64,000 nucleotides of DNA from Pocillopora verrucosa (GCF_036669915.1 NC_089319.1:8960080-9024079), one strand, 5' to 3'; positions 23,501-37,000 are shown, counted from the stretch's first letter. Notes: a model not told the origin generated them from the sequence alone. Made by a program: numbers and translations.

Positions 23501-26500
23501 TCAATCCAAACCTTCGTCATCAGATATAATTTTTGTCACATCTTCATCAGATTCTGAGAATAAAAGATTAAAAAGGTCATTATCGTTTTCTTTCTCACAA
23601 CTTTTTTTCGTAACGGTCACAACATATTTTTCCCCTTTCTCGCCAAAAGACGCATAAGAGCGCAATAGACTTACAGGTTGAGTCAAAGCGTTCAATCACA
23701 GAATCCCCCTGCACCCAGTGATCACCCTTTTTTCTTTTCCTTTCTCGCCAAAAGACGCATAAGAGCGCAATAGACCTGCAGTTTGAGTCAAAGCGTTCAA
23801 TTATAGAATCCCCCTGGACCCAGTGATCACCCACGTGATCGCTTTATTGAGTACAAGTATGAAAGGAAAATTGAATACAAACCCGGTCTCATCTTGCGCC
23901 ACAAAAAGATCTTTCTAAGTACGACAACAGCAACTATTACCAAAAGGATACCAACCGCCAAACCAACGAAAATGGACACATACTGGATGGTTTTGTTAGT
24001 ACCTGAATAAAGATAAAATAAGAAGGATAGCTAATTTTGAGGTTAGTAATGAGAAAAGGAAAAATGTTTTTTTCTTGTCTCATATCGAGCGTGAGACAAA
24101 GAACCTAGTATTGGCCCACCTTGGAAGAGAGTTCTCTGTGCCTCAGTGGTCGAGCAATAAAGCGCGGATTTCAAAGGTCTGTAGTTCTATTCCTTCTAAA
24201 GTCTCAGATTTTCTACTTCGAGCCATGCTCGAGGCAAGATGAAAAAACATTTTTTCTAATCTAATTAGTCTATTTACTCAAAGATAAACTGTTTTACAGG
24301 GATTCTGACTAAAATATAAGCCGTCTCGCCTTTCTTTGTCGTCTCTCTTGTTGGTTCTTTAGAAGCTGTTGTTTTTGCTATTGTTGTTTGTGTTGATGTT
24401 GCTACTGTAATGGAACATCAAGATTCAGATATTAGATCAACAATGAGAAGAAGCAAAACAACATATTCAGTCAACTTCACTGCGATAAAGTTATCATCCG
24501 ATAAGCTTCCTCGATGTTTAGCCCCATCTTTCGACGGTCAAAAAATTCTATCTTGGACAAGACAGAGACAGAAGGCTTCAGAATTAATGTTTTTCTCATG
24601 ATTATATGAAAAAAAACAATTACGATGACTGATTTATGTTCGCTGCTCGTGCGGCATCACTAATGAGTACAAGCTCGCAGGCAAGGAGGAACTTTAGTGA
24701 TTGCAATTAACTATACCTACTTCTTACGTCGTAACTTTCCATCTCAGAAGCGGTTACTTTGGAGGGTATGCTAAGAATCTTCATAAAGAAAGAAAATGAA
24801 TTAATAAATAAATAAGTGAATCATGGCTTCTTATTTTCCACTATTAGGCACTAGTTTTCTTGCAAGGGGCGTCAAAGGTAGACATCGGAAGGACGATGGA
24901 AATAAAAACATCAAATTGTCAAAATCTTTTCACTCACCAAGAGATAAATTAGGTCCGGGTAAGTATAGCCATAGTGAGAGATATTAATGCTGAGAGACGT
25001 TTGATTCTACAGGAAAGAAAGTAATGGCAGGAATAGCATCTTACTTCTCCTTACAATATCATCCCTGAATCAAACATTAAGATCAAAGGAATAAACGAAA
25101 TGATCACCAAATACAACTCTTGATTGTAAACCAAATTCTCCGAGTCAGAACATTAAGAAATGTATAAAGAACAGTGTGGAGAATATTCATACTGATGTTA
25201 GGGTATAAAGGGTTAAAAGCCCTCATCTTGATATGTATCTTTTGAGTGATACATCTATTACTTTAAATGGTGCAAAACCGAAACACAAGGAAACCAGTAT
25301 CTTAGACATTTTGGGAAGTTTTAACAGCAATAGCAGTTCACACTGCTCGTTATTCTCGCAATGATAATTTTGAGGAAGACGAGTACAGTGAGGGTATTCC
25401 TGCGATTTTACTAGCTTATCATGTGATCAACATTTGGAGATTATCTTAACTCTAAACCAGCCAGGGAAGAATCAAAATATTTTTAACTAAAATGATTTCA
25501 ATTGGCGAAGTAAGGCCCCTCGAATCTGTTTACCGAACCCAAAGGATCAAAGTCTACCGGAAGCAGCTGAACAGGATGTAAGAGAAGTCCCCCGTTTTCT
25601 TACCTTTGGCAGCACAGAGCAAAGTATACTTGGATCAGAACCGAGCTCTAACTCAACCTTGTAACCTTTCAAAACGCCATCAGGATCTAACAATGCAAGG
25701 TAAAAAAGATCGGACACTGTCAGATTCTAGAATCGATTACGATCAAGAAATTATTTTCGCTACAAGTATTTCATGAGTAAAATGCTAAAAATCATTTTAT
25801 TTGAGGAAAAAAAGGTCCCTATTTACCACTACCAGTGTTTCTTGTTGTAAAAAATGACAAACAAGCAAATCATTGTTTATTTTATGAGTTCCAGCAAGAT
25901 ATCGTGTTGTTCATGATTGCTTCCAAAGTAGTTCTATACCTTAATTAAATAAATTAAATCAGTTACTGGTGGACTTGCCGAATTGGAACGTGGCGTGTAG
26001 ACTACAGAGCTAAATCTCCAGCTGAACTAAACCAAAGAACTCTAGAGAACCGGCAAAAACCCTCGAAGCAAGAACGAAAACTAACTAAAACCCTAGCAAC
26101 ATGTGACCTAAGGTTAATGAATCCAATCCGGGAATAACGTTAGTTGGCCCAAATTGGATATTCCCTTCCCCCTTATAGAAAGCATTTGATTCTGAACATT
26201 CGAGGAAGCTGAGAAAATGCCAATTACTACTCAAAGACAATAATTACCAGAGTTAAGGAGGAGTGTCTTATGATTCTGTTCACTAACATAGTTATAATGA
26301 AATTGTCACAAATTGAGTTCGGTACACACCTTTAACTGGATCCCAAGAGACATTTGCATACCAGTTAGCTGTTTTTTCGTATTGTCCAAAGGTTACCTTT
26401 GGCCTGGATGTAAACTGTTGTTTCGGGAAAAGTGTTCCGTTACTGGCCGTGTGTCCACAATCTAGAACAAATATAAAACCAATCATTTACAACCAAAATC

Positions 26501-28978
26501 CACAATAAATCAGTTAAATAGAAACTAAAAAAATTCTCATTATTTCTTTTGTATTGATGCAGAATTTATATTACTTTAATTTGTAATTAAAAAGAGAAAG
26601 CTATATCTGTATGAAGCTGTGTAAAGTTATTTTATCTACCGAGTTTGCACAATCTAAACAAATTTAAAATCGCCAAAATTTGCAGCAAATTAAGCTGGAT
26701 AGAAATTGCATGATTTCCTTTATTTCATTTGGATCATTTCCAAAAGACAAAGTTTTTACCAAACAAAGCTTTTTCCGGTCACACACTGATGTAGTGTTAA
26801 ACTGCCAGCAATTTATTACCAGCTATAATTATAGTAAATACACACGTTGACTAATTTATGGATAAAACAGTACCATCTATAGAAAAAGATCTTTTTCGGC
26901 GCTTTGCGCTGGTCTTCGCAGTAAGGACACCGATATCTGTCAAGAAAAATCAAAAACCTTTTTGAAATAAGTGAGAAATGAGTATGAATTATGGCAAGAC
27001 CATATTTTCAATTTCACAAAACATACCAATAGCATTCCTATTTTTATGAAAACCATGAAAAATGATTTATTTAGACTCCTCCATTTCCTTTTAGCACGTG
27101 TAGAAAGCAATCTGTTTCTCTTCAGGAAGACTTAAATTGTTTTCGTAAACAGTCGATTAAATTCGACCTAAGCAATCGATGAATAAAAATTAATTGCTGT
27201 TGATTTTCAGAGAAAGAAGATAGCTTCTGAACTGCACTTCGTTTACTAGTTAAAAACGAATCCTGGACTATTCCGGTTGTAAATAATTAATATGATTTTA
27301 TTAGTTAACAAACGACACTTTCTGGTTGGTTCAGAACCATATATGTAAAAGTGCATTTTTCTATAATGCAATAAGAATTTCGTATATTTTAGAGAAACAG
27401 AAATGTCGTGATTTATCAAATTTGTGGTTCAGCATTAAGTTTTGTGTACCTCTCCTGCTCCTTTTACGACACCGGTAACAAGAGAAAGATTTCAGGACCT
27501 GCATAGAGAAAAAAGACAAAAGCACCGCTGTTGTAAGGGGCTTAGGGTTAGGGTTAGCAAGCAGTAGCTAACACAAACTGGAATAACGCACCTTTAAACC
27601 CTACAAAAAATTTCCTATAGGTCAAACCAATGAAAGAGACTAACAGATTTGTCTCGGTTGCTTTGTTGTTCAGCGATACAACATACTCTTGTAAATCCCG
27701 CAATATCACGTCATTCTGGGGTGTCATGCTCCAATAATCAAATGAATGAGTATTCAAACGCCACATGGCGTGACTTTTTCAAACTCATTGGATATCGATA
27801 TCGATCCGACCGGTTTATCCTGTTGCACAGCAGTCTTTTTTGTTTGTACGAGTTATGTTCAAGCTTGTAACAGAGGTTGAACCGGAGGCCAACACATTTA
27901 AATGAATGCAATGTACTGATACGGTACTTTATTTTCTTTCTTGTCGCGGAGACATATTTGCTTTCTATTTCGATTACCAACGAGGTCACGATAAGTAAAT
28001 TTATTCCATGGACCAATGATTCCTTGAGTAGCACACACGTCGGGAAACTTCGAGTCTGTATCTTTGAGGTTTCAAAGTCACTCAACAGCTCGAAAGTGAA
28101 AGCGCCACTTTTAATAGCCTAAGCATGCTTCTAACCAATTCTGACTAGGAAAGTTTCTTCTAATTTTAAACAGCTGAGAGTTAATTCATAACGGCAAACC
28201 CCGTGCTGTTTTGTAGTACATTTTGCCCTTTCTACCTTTATTTCATTCGACTTGTGTTTTTTAACTCATGTCAATGCAAAATCTAGAGCTTACACTACTG
28301 ACCTAGCCGTTTGTATTCAAACATGTCACGTTTTGCCGAAGCTGCTCTTTCCCTAATGGCAATTCAAATCAATTCAATTTCAAATTAACATTAAACCTAG
28401 ATAACGTCTTCTGCTTCCGAACAACTTGGTTTACACCACAATGTAAAAGGAAATTTAATGTGTGTATAAAGAAACGGATACGTTACCTGAACTCTCTCGG
28501 ATAAAGTTTTATCTTTTTCCAACCCACAAGCGCGAAGGCACCATACAGACTTGTTTATGTTTGCGCGTAATACCTCAAGCGAAGATCCCGCGATGTTTTT
28601 TAACTCATGTCAATGCAAAATCTAGAGCTTACACTACTGACCTAGCCGTTTGTATTCAAACATGTCACGTTTTGCCGAAGCTGCTCTTTCCCTAATGGCA
28701 ATTCAAATCAATTCAATTTCAAATTAACATTAAACCTAGATAACGTCTTCTGCTTCCGAACAACTTGGTTTACACCACAATGTAAAAGGAAATTTAATGT
28801 GTGTATAAAGAAACGGATACGTTACCTGAACTCTCTCGGATAAAGTTTTATCTTTTTCCAACCCACAAGCGCGAAGGCACCATACAGACTTGTTTATGTT
28901 TGCGCGTAATACCTCAAGCGAAGATCCCGCGATGAAAGCAAAGGCAGTTATCGTTATGACAATGATTCGTGCAGGCAT
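23501..28978 (-). CDS. Receptor E: complete 284-aa FNIII-like receptor with short acidic tail, no TIR
   Basis: Ten exons on the minus strand: 28978-28826, 27498-27450, 26936-26874, 26461-26330, 25686-25604, 25006-24938, 24778-24721, 24404-24330, 24002-23883 and 23553-23501. They sum to 855 nt (284 residues plus stop) in one frame. Leader 1-~24; CLRAC (C34, C38) and CYRC (C58, C61); furin-like RRKR (80-83) followed by S; FNIII-like ectodomain ~89-202 with FGQYEKTANWYANVSW, LKGYKV and NQTSL; short Thr-rich stalk 203-227; membrane helix ~231-256 followed by RKIFLWRK; acidic tail with SDEDV and SDDEG ending in LD. One weak point is that the stalk exon's donor reads GC instead of GT (24329-24328); gene G has GT there. 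It is the closest relative of G, one ~7.1-kb repeat unit away. No TIR exon lies between it and the next gene. Confidence 0.78.
23596..23835. repeat. Direct duplication of ~105 bp downstream of E's membrane exon
   Basis: CGCCAAAAGACGCATAAGAGCG occurs at about 23641 and 23746, each followed by a matching segment ending in CAGTGATCACCC. The G copy (16496-16580) has it once. It lies in the last intron of E and creates a repeated but meaningless open frame. Confidence 0.8.
24085..24265 (+). mobile_element. tRNA-derived SINE relic in the stalk/TM intron of E
   Basis: An A-box-like CCTCAGTGGTCGAGCA (24132-24147) is followed ~35 bases later by a degenerate B-box (GTAGTTCTATTCC) and then by TCTCAGATTTTCTACTT. 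This is the usual head and body of anthozoan tRNA-type SINEs. It is not a functional tRNA gene. Confidence 0.5.
25030..25222. mobile_element. MITE-like element in intron 5 of E
   Basis: This is the sister of the element at 18105-18360, in the same intron of the duplicated unit. It starts at about TTACTTCTCCTTACAATATC and ends in GGGTATAAAGGGTTAAAAG. It lacks the tandem expansion at its start. Its presence in both copies dates the insertion before the G/E duplication. Confidence 0.5.
28258..28934. repeat. 339-bp direct tandem duplication over exon 1 of receptor E
   Basis: 28258-28596 and 28597-28934 are essentially identical, offset 339 bp. The unit covers the 3' two thirds of exon 1, its splice donor and the start of intron 1. 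Only the distal copy keeps the ATG. The proximal copy (exon part 28595-28487) has a stop directly upstream, so it cannot start a protein. Its donor is intact but it has no acceptor. Confidence 0.9.
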
Positions 28979-28979
28979 G

Positions 28980-30400
28980 GTTCTTGTGAAACGCTCTCCC
29001 TCCGTGTATTGACTTGTAAACAGGTTCAATGAAAGTTTCACCGGAAAAGAAGCTTTTCCCCTCGAGTAGAAAAGCTAAATTAGTACAATAAATCACGGGC
29101 AACTGCAGTCTGCCGGCAGTTTGTTTTCCTCTAAATATAGAACGAGTGCTGCAGGGGGAGTAGAGATTGGGACGAGATGGCGTCACGATTTCGCCCCAGC
29201 CTCTCTCATTTCGAGTCAACGTCCACTGTCAGGCTCGTAGAGGCGAACAAAGAAATATGAGTAACAAAAGATAATATGCTTTCCACTTGACCCATCTTAA
29301 AAACTCTAATTGCACAACCGTGGAGGATATTGAACTCAACTGGCGGTAAGGGCGGAAAGCATGATCAGGAGAAGGTTAACGAGATTTAATGACAACAGAG
29401 GCCACGAAGAAGAGTTTCTTAAATCCCCTTATTCATTAGTTTATTAAAGTAATATCAAAAGAAAAATTACAGTTTCATCCATTTTTACAATTCATTTATG
29501 TATTGTTTGTTTAGTTATTCATCTTTTATTCATTTATTTGTATATACATGTATGTATCTTTTCAAGTGTGTTTGCGACTGCGGCTCCCCACTGTTATAAA
29601 TAATCACCCAATGAAGATTATACAACCTGCTGACATTCTAGGAATATGTTTGTCTGGGAATCCTTAAGTCAGAGAGTTTAGCCTAAATCCCTAAAACATA
29701 ATCATAACTACTACAACACGCAGCTTAATGATATTGCGTTTGATAATTGGTTGAATGTCCATGCACGTGTTTATACATATGTACCTGTCATGGTTGACAT
29801 GAGAAGAAATGTTTAAAACGGTTTTCTCTAAAATGAAAAAATCCAATCTATAATTAGAGTAAAGTGTTAGGCGCTTCAAAATTACTCCTTTGTGGTTTTG
29901 TTGTTAATCTCGTCGATATATATACATTTTTTTCAAATTTTCCCATGTAGAATCGCCGTCCTTTCCTTTTTTAAAGCAATCGTTTTATTCCATGCGCATA
30001 CGTCGTTATTATTGTCCTTGAGGAAATCCAAGAGCACAAGATTGAGCTATAAGTTTTCTTTACTACAAATAAAAAAAGAAATCTCTAGCCTCAGTACCAG
30101 AATTTCAAGATCCATCTCGTCTGTCACATAGCGATTTATCTGGCTTAAAAAAAACTACTTCGGTGTAATCACTATCAGTGCTGTTAGTCAGAGTTCCTGC
30201 ACTGCCAATTTTTACAGTTGATACTTTTACTGTACTCTCAATATTGCTGTTGTTATTGCTTAGGTTCACCCTTTTCCTTCGCAATATTCCTCTCAGTCCT
30301 TCGTTTTCTGGAATCAACCCGTCGTTACTTGAGCAACAAGCCATCGGTAATTGTGAGAAAACGCGCGCAAATTCTTTATATGCCAATCTTCACTTATAAT
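28980..30400. other. Intergenic region between E and A
   Basis: E's promoter side and A's 3' side. No conserved T-box-type element was found ~190 bp upstream of E, unlike F, G, A and B. An AATAAA on the minus strand near 29979, 430 bp after A's stop, could end A's transcript. No gene seen. Confidence 0.4.
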
Positions 30401-30406
30401 AGACTG

Positions 30407-31026
30407 TTACACAGAGGATATTACGGTGTCATCGCTTTTTGTACTGTCAAGCCTGTTGTACCGAGTTATTGCTAGGGCATTTTTCGCCTCAGATGCGGCT
30501 GGTCTGCCTGTCATTACTGTTGCTATTTTTCTCTCTGATCTAACCGCAACGGGCACCTTTAGAAACTGAAGGAGCTTTTTTTCCCAATAAGGTTTTTCAT
30601 GATTACTGTCATAGTCGATCACGCTTCTATTCTGCAACGTTCTAGGAAGCTCTTGTAAATCTGCGTCATCAATTCTTATGATGACCAGACTGTTGTCATT
30701 TTCGCTTAAAAGTCGTTGCTCCGCTTGTTCCAGCTCATAACAACAGTTAGTACTTTTTAAAAAGTTCTTTGAATAAACAACTATGTTTTTGTAGCTTGCG
30801 TATACACTCTCTGACATAGTCTCATAAAAAACTCTCCCAGGGTAAAAGTCTCTGTAGTGAACTCGGCATTTTAGTTTATGTTGTTTTTCAAGAAGGTGTA
30901 GAATTTTGTTTTTCATCCATTTACAGTCTCTTTCGTTAAACATAATGAATACGTAGCTCTCCGCTCCTGGACTATCCAACTCTTTCTCCTCAGATCCCGA
31001 ACTGCTGGACAATGTTATTCTAGACC
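30407..31026 (-). other. TIR-coding last exon of receptor A
   Basis: Single exon, entered in phase 1, 206 codons with stop. TIR motifs in order: YVFIMFNERD (box 1), VHYRDFYPGRVF (box 2 with BB-loop proline), CCYELEQAEQ (alpha-C region), and YW in box 3. After the domain comes a basic then Ser/Thr-rich extension with RYNRLDS and a C-terminal SSV. Box 1 has Phe-Asn where most TLR TIRs have Tyr-Ser. The start is a splice acceptor, not an ATG. Confidence 0.88.
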
Positions 31027-34000
31027 CTAAAAATATGAGAAAATACGTAAAACCTGTTATGTGCTATTTCTGCTTTCAAGCACTGCCTGTTTAGGGGAGG
31101 GCTGGCTCAGAACCTGTGTTTCTTCCTTCCCTTAGAATAATTCTAAGGTAACCGAACAGCCCAAGAGAAACACATCAAACAAGAATCAGAAATTTAACGA
31201 AAACGTTCACTTGGCATGAGTCATGCCAAAGAGTTTGCTGAATGAATCTTTGGCTTTAAACGTTCTGTGAATAAGTCGCTATATATTGGTAGCTGGCGAA
31301 TAGCTTTCCGACATACTTTGATAAAAAATAGAAACGAAAAAAAACCACACACTCCCAGGTTCAGAATCTCTTTAGTTAATTTTGAATTTCAATAAATTCT
31401 GCCCTTTAATAAGATATACAAGTTCGTTTTCCATTCAATGGCACTCTGTACGGTTTAGTATTATGAGCTCCTGATTTAAAAATCTTTTAAAGAGGTCTTA
31501 AAAGCGATTGAATATTTTAAGTCTTTACTATTGAGATTTTCAGAATTGTCAGACTTCTTCTTTTCTATCACCAACGAGAGGATAATATTTGCCTATTTAC
31601 TGAGGGAGTGCCAGACGGGAAGGCATTTGGCTTTAGTTAGTGACGTACAGACCTCGAGCCAAATATTTTCTACGCTAGATGTGCAAGGTTCGAGTGTCAT
31701 CTCCACTGCCCAAAACATCGAATAAACGCTCGATGTTTATGTGACCGTCATGTCCTGCTAAATGTACGGCACCACAGAAAATACGAGTGAAAATGAACAC
31801 TTTATCTGAGAAATTTTAAAGGTTAATAGAAGGAAAACAACAGCAAAATTGGGAATGAAGCCTTGCCAGCCACAAAAAAAAAAGACCAGGGAGAGCCCGA
31901 GTTAAAAATGGGAGCATTTCAAACTAAAGTAACATCAGACGTGTCTAGATGTTTAGAGGACAAAGACAAACCTGCTGAGACAGAAGTGTGTTCCATGGGC
32001 CGCGACACGAACTTTCTGCGAAAAATAATAACCAGTATTCCTACCAGTAGACCAACAAGGATACCAGCAGATATGAAAACATATCTGATAGCTTTGTTGT
32101 TATCTGGACGAACAGAATGAAATCAAATTAACTGTAAGTACAAAGTTTTGTTTTAAAGAAGATTCAAATCTATGTCAGCGCTAATCCTCTTTTGATGTCA
32201 GAATCTGACCAAATGCGCACCTACCCCAGCCCCAACCTAACACTTCACCTAACTTGTTATCAGTTGACTCCTTGAAATAATGCTAGATGCAACTCGCGTA
32301 TTGCTCCGATGTTTTGATGGAGAACGTAGGGATGCTGCATTCAATGCAGGACACATTCAAGTGAGCAAAATTCACGGCACTGGATTTGTTTTTCCTAAAT
32401 AGTTCTGGGATTCTCGAAAACGGTGATCATTTAGAAATGACCGATGAGAATTTCATTGGCTAAGTCTTTCCCGCATTTGCGCTCAACATAGCACGCTATT
32501 GATAGTGATATAAGAAGACTTATTCTTCTCTCTCTTTTAAGCTGATTTTAGGCAAATTATAGAAACCACGAATGTCGTTCTATCCTATATTCATTTGACT
32601 CTATTGCTCAATCATTTATTTGGATTTCGCAGTTCATAGTAACTTGAAATATGTTGCATTAAAAAAAGAAATGATAGAGCAGAAATTCTACTCGATTTGT
32701 ACAATGAAAGCAATACTTAACGCGCTCTAATTGAAGGCACAGGAGAAACTGGAGTTATTGTATTTGAACTTACCTTTGTTAGAGAGGGTTCCCTGCGCAG
32801 TTGATGCTGAAGAAGACTTAAACAAAGTATAAACTGTAAATGAAAGAAGGCTGCATGTGAATAAACGTTGAAGTGTTATTTTCGTATGTACTGGTATGTC
32901 AGTGATAAGTGAATCACTACAGGTTCATTCATGACGTTTAATTTAATCATTTAAACATAAAAATACAAGGATTTCTCTACGGAAAATTATAAAATTCGTT
33001 CCAGGAAATAGAGGATCACATTTTTCTCTTACCATCACAAAGCTTACCTCTCGTTGTTTTATCACTTGTAGTGGAAGCTCTTGTCGTTGTTGCCGTTGTT
33101 GTTGTTGTTGTTGTTGCCGTTGTCGTTGTCGTTGTCGTTGTTGCCGTTGTTGTTGTTGTTGACGTCGTTGCCGTTGTTGCCTTTGTCGCCGTTTCTCTCT
33201 TTGTAGATGTGGTTGGTGATAATTCTGATGATGGTACTGTTGAAGAAGATAATAAATAACAGACAATAAATAACACAAAACAGAAATACTGGACACGAGA
33301 AAAATTCATCCACCCTTGATATAAATTGTTAGTATAGACAGAGTTGATAATATAAATCAGCCACCAAAGAGAATTTTTAAACAGGTGTTTCGAGCAAAGT
33401 ATTTTGTAATACCCGACACAACAACACAATTTCTTTAGAAACTTCCTCCTTCACCCAACCATAAGTTTCTTTTCGTAAAAAAAACATTGTTTGATTATTA
33501 TAACCCAAATATTACTACAAGTTTCTCAAACCATGATGGACAGTAAGGGAATTTATGATGCCCAGTGACACAAAGCATCAAAATGAGGATGGGAAATAAA
33601 AATTTTCCAAACACCATACGAAAGAAGTAACTAGATATACGAGTAAGTCATTTTCTTTAACATAAATCCAATTTTTTTCGAACCATTCTGCTGCATGTCT
33701 TTACTTTTACTGCCAAACGAAACAGTAGAACTTCAATAATTTCAATACTTTCGCACATCTGTTGTGTTTGACATATCCCCTACCTTGATTATTATTGATT
33801 TCACCACAAGCCTCGACAATAACTATTACATTTAGTATATAACATACAAGTAAATAGTCCTTTTCTCGCACGCTGATTGGCTAGCTAGTACTCTTCTAGT
33901 GAATAATGGTTAACCAATTAAATCGTTCTCTTGACTAATTAAAACTCACATGGACTATCATAACTTTTCAATGCGAAGCCTCCTGTATTATGAGGGATGC

Positions 34001-37000
34001 TGAGGATCTTTAAAAAAGAGAAAATGAAATCAGTGATTGCAGAAATAAAAAAGGCCAATCAACATTCTGTGATCGGCGACTCCATACAAAAATGAAGCGA
34101 AATGAAGAGCTAAAAAGAATAAATCCTCGCTGACCGTTTTTCGAGTGTCCCATCCACAAAACAAGACTAAATCACTTGAATCAGAAGGACAGAAAAACTC
34201 ACCCCAAGTTCTATATAATCTGGGTATTGATAACCATACTGCGAGATGTTTATTCTGAGGGAAGTTTGATTCTGAAAAAAAAATGGCGGAAAACTGATCA
34301 TTTCATAGGTTAGGTTCGCGTCGATTGCAGGAATGCAACGTTTTTCACTCTGCTGCACATATTAAGTGAAAAATGTATTGTTTGCAAATGTTATTACAAT
34401 TTCGTCAACTTTTGGATTGTAAAAGACATATGACTGATTGCCCATCATTAATATTACCTAAACTACTTGACGTTGCTTTGATCACCATCACTTTACGTAT
34501 ACCTAAACCGGCTGTTTATAGATTATAGAAGTCTGACAGCTTTTCGTGTCAGCCGGTCGTCGGAGAACTCAAAGGTATCCGTGATCTCACCTTTGGAAGT
34601 ACAGTGCAAAATATGTCTGGCCCAGGACCAACTGATAACTTAATTAGATGTCCTTTCAAGTATTTATTAGTATCTAGGACAAAGAAAGGCAAACAAGTAT
34701 TGTAGATCAGTAGAGTGAGGGATAAGCGCAAAATGGCGGAAATGCAATGCATACAGAGCTTCATCAGTTCACCTCCACATAAACTTCACCTCCCCATACT
34801 TTTGAAACATTTTCTGTTCAAAGAAAGTTTTTCAAAGCTGCAAACGTTTCGATAGCCTATTTCCGTCGCTGCTCAGACGGAAAAGATCCTTAAAGAATTT
34901 TGGATCCACATTTTGATACTAATATTTATCCTGGTTGAAAATCATTACTCAGTGGCTTGCGCTGAAGAGATCGGCATGAAACACGAGGATTAATGGATTT
35001 TACTGAAACTACGATTCTGGTTGTATTAAATGCCGAGCATAGAAGAATTTGAGTACCATTAAGTGGATCCCATGAAACGTCTGCGAACCAGTTGTCCGTA
35101 TCTTTGTATCGTCGAATAGCTACAAAAGGTCGTGAAGAAAACTGTTCTTCAGGCACTGGTGTTGATTCATTCACTTTGCCCGGGCAATCTAAAATAAAAG
35201 GGATTCCAACGTGTTACTGCTCCATCAGATATGATCAACTCGAATATGAAGAGTCAAAATTATCCAAAACTTACTATCCGAAAAGGTTGATCTTTTTCGG
35301 CGCTGAAAGATTGTCTTTTCCACAAAGGTGTGCTTCGCTGTAAATGATAATATCAATGTTTTTAACTTTTGTTGCATGAAAATTTTCAAAAGAATATAAC
35401 TTTTTATCCGTTCAAACATCACGAGCCAGTAAAACGTTTGGGTTTATGTATATTTAAAGGCGAAACATTTATATCGCCCCAAGGAAAGATAAGAGTGAAA
35501 AAAAAAACCCTGGTTTTAACAAACAGTATCATCTATAACTATTGATTATTTGGAATACATTCGCTGAAATTTTTGATGCAAATGTTTGAAAAAAAAATTC
35601 TTTAAAAATTCTTCATTCTCTTAACTAATAAGTGCATATGGTTTGAATACTGTCCGGCCTAATTTTCCGATCGACTAAAGTTAACGTAAAGACGTCACTC
35701 TGGTAACCAGCCTGCCATCACAACCGTATATTCATTTTATGATTTTGTACATTTCATTGAATGATCGATAACTTATTACAAGAACCGACAGCGCTTCTAA
35801 ATCATTACTTTTGCACACTTCTAAACCCCTGGACGCGAAAGTAACTATTTTTGTAAACAGAAATCAATTCCTTTCTTTTAATTCTCATTCCCTTGCGTTA
35901 TTTTTTGTATGGTGGCTACAGATTATGAACACGCAAGAATAAAAACGTCTTTAGTTTAGTGGCTTATTCACTCTTGGGCCGTTTTCACGCATTACCTGAT
36001 CTCCTTCTGAGACACCGGTTGCAGAGGACTGAATTTAGTACCTGTGTATGAACAAGAGAGACAATTGGAAAAAAATTGATTCAAGATATAAATAATTAGG
36101 TAAGTCATGGTATTAAGTGATTTTATTTATTCTCTTTCCAATTCAGGTTGTTTCAGGAGAATTAATATTACAGACGTATATATAGGTTTTGTTCCGGGTC
36201 TAAATATTTCGTTCATTGCCAAAAGCGTACTCCTGTATCATGTTTCCCTATTTTCCCGGAAACTTATACTTCCGTCAAAATAGAAAAATAATTTTAGTGT
36301 GTGAATAAATTTGCAGGTACTTAGTTTTTGTACAGCTTATGTGAACCTTCCCTTTATAACCTACATCCATAGAAATATTTACAATGTTTTTATGACACTC
36401 TACCTACTACAAATCTTAAATCGAACTCTTTACTAATCAACACTGGTGAAATAACTTGGTTCCTCACAGTTCTTTTGAAGGACGTCATTTAACTCAAGTG
36501 GTCTTCTTCATATTTATGCATCGATGTTAAGTCCTTGCGTGGAATCAATAATGGATACAAAACTTCAATAGTTAATCACCCAGGTTGATTGATGAAACAA
36601 TTGAAATGCTTGAAAGAGAAGATGCAGTCGTCAATTGATTATCAATTGTTTTTTAACTGATTTCGCCAATTGCATTGTATAGTCATCTCTGTAGTGATTT
36701 ACGTCCAAAGTGCACTAGAAAAAAAAGATTTCCACTTCAACGTGGGTAAAAAAAATTTTCAATGGTTCTTCTAGATCTTTCGCTAATCACAGAAACACCG
36801 CTGATAATCAAACATGTGCTTTTTCAAAGAATCTAAACGTCATATCATATCTTTTTGTGATGATTAATAATCATTCATTCTTTTGACAAAATAAGTGCTT
36901 TTCACTTATAAGTCGCATGATTGGCGATGGAGGCTGCATTTTCAATATTTTCGTGATGCTGATTCACGCCCTTTTATCGTGTCACACAGCTTTCTCGGTT

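Larger units (their letters stand above)
20770..27900. repeat. Right copy of the ~7.1-kb tandem unit (receptor E)
   Basis: Partner of the preceding unit. Shared marks include the AAAGCATATCATGCGTGA block in intron 1 (13818 and 20778), the block upstream of exon 1 (14.5-15.9 and 21.6-23.1 kb) and the MITE and SINE relics in the same introns. Confidence 0.65.

Noticed and set aside
27540-27556. GGGTTAGGGTTAG, telomere-like
   Set aside because: Only two repeats; far too short for telomeric sequence.
32943-33296. Gln/Arg-rich 117-codon frame
   Set aside because: Shifted reading of the Thr-coding microsatellite in A's stalk exon.
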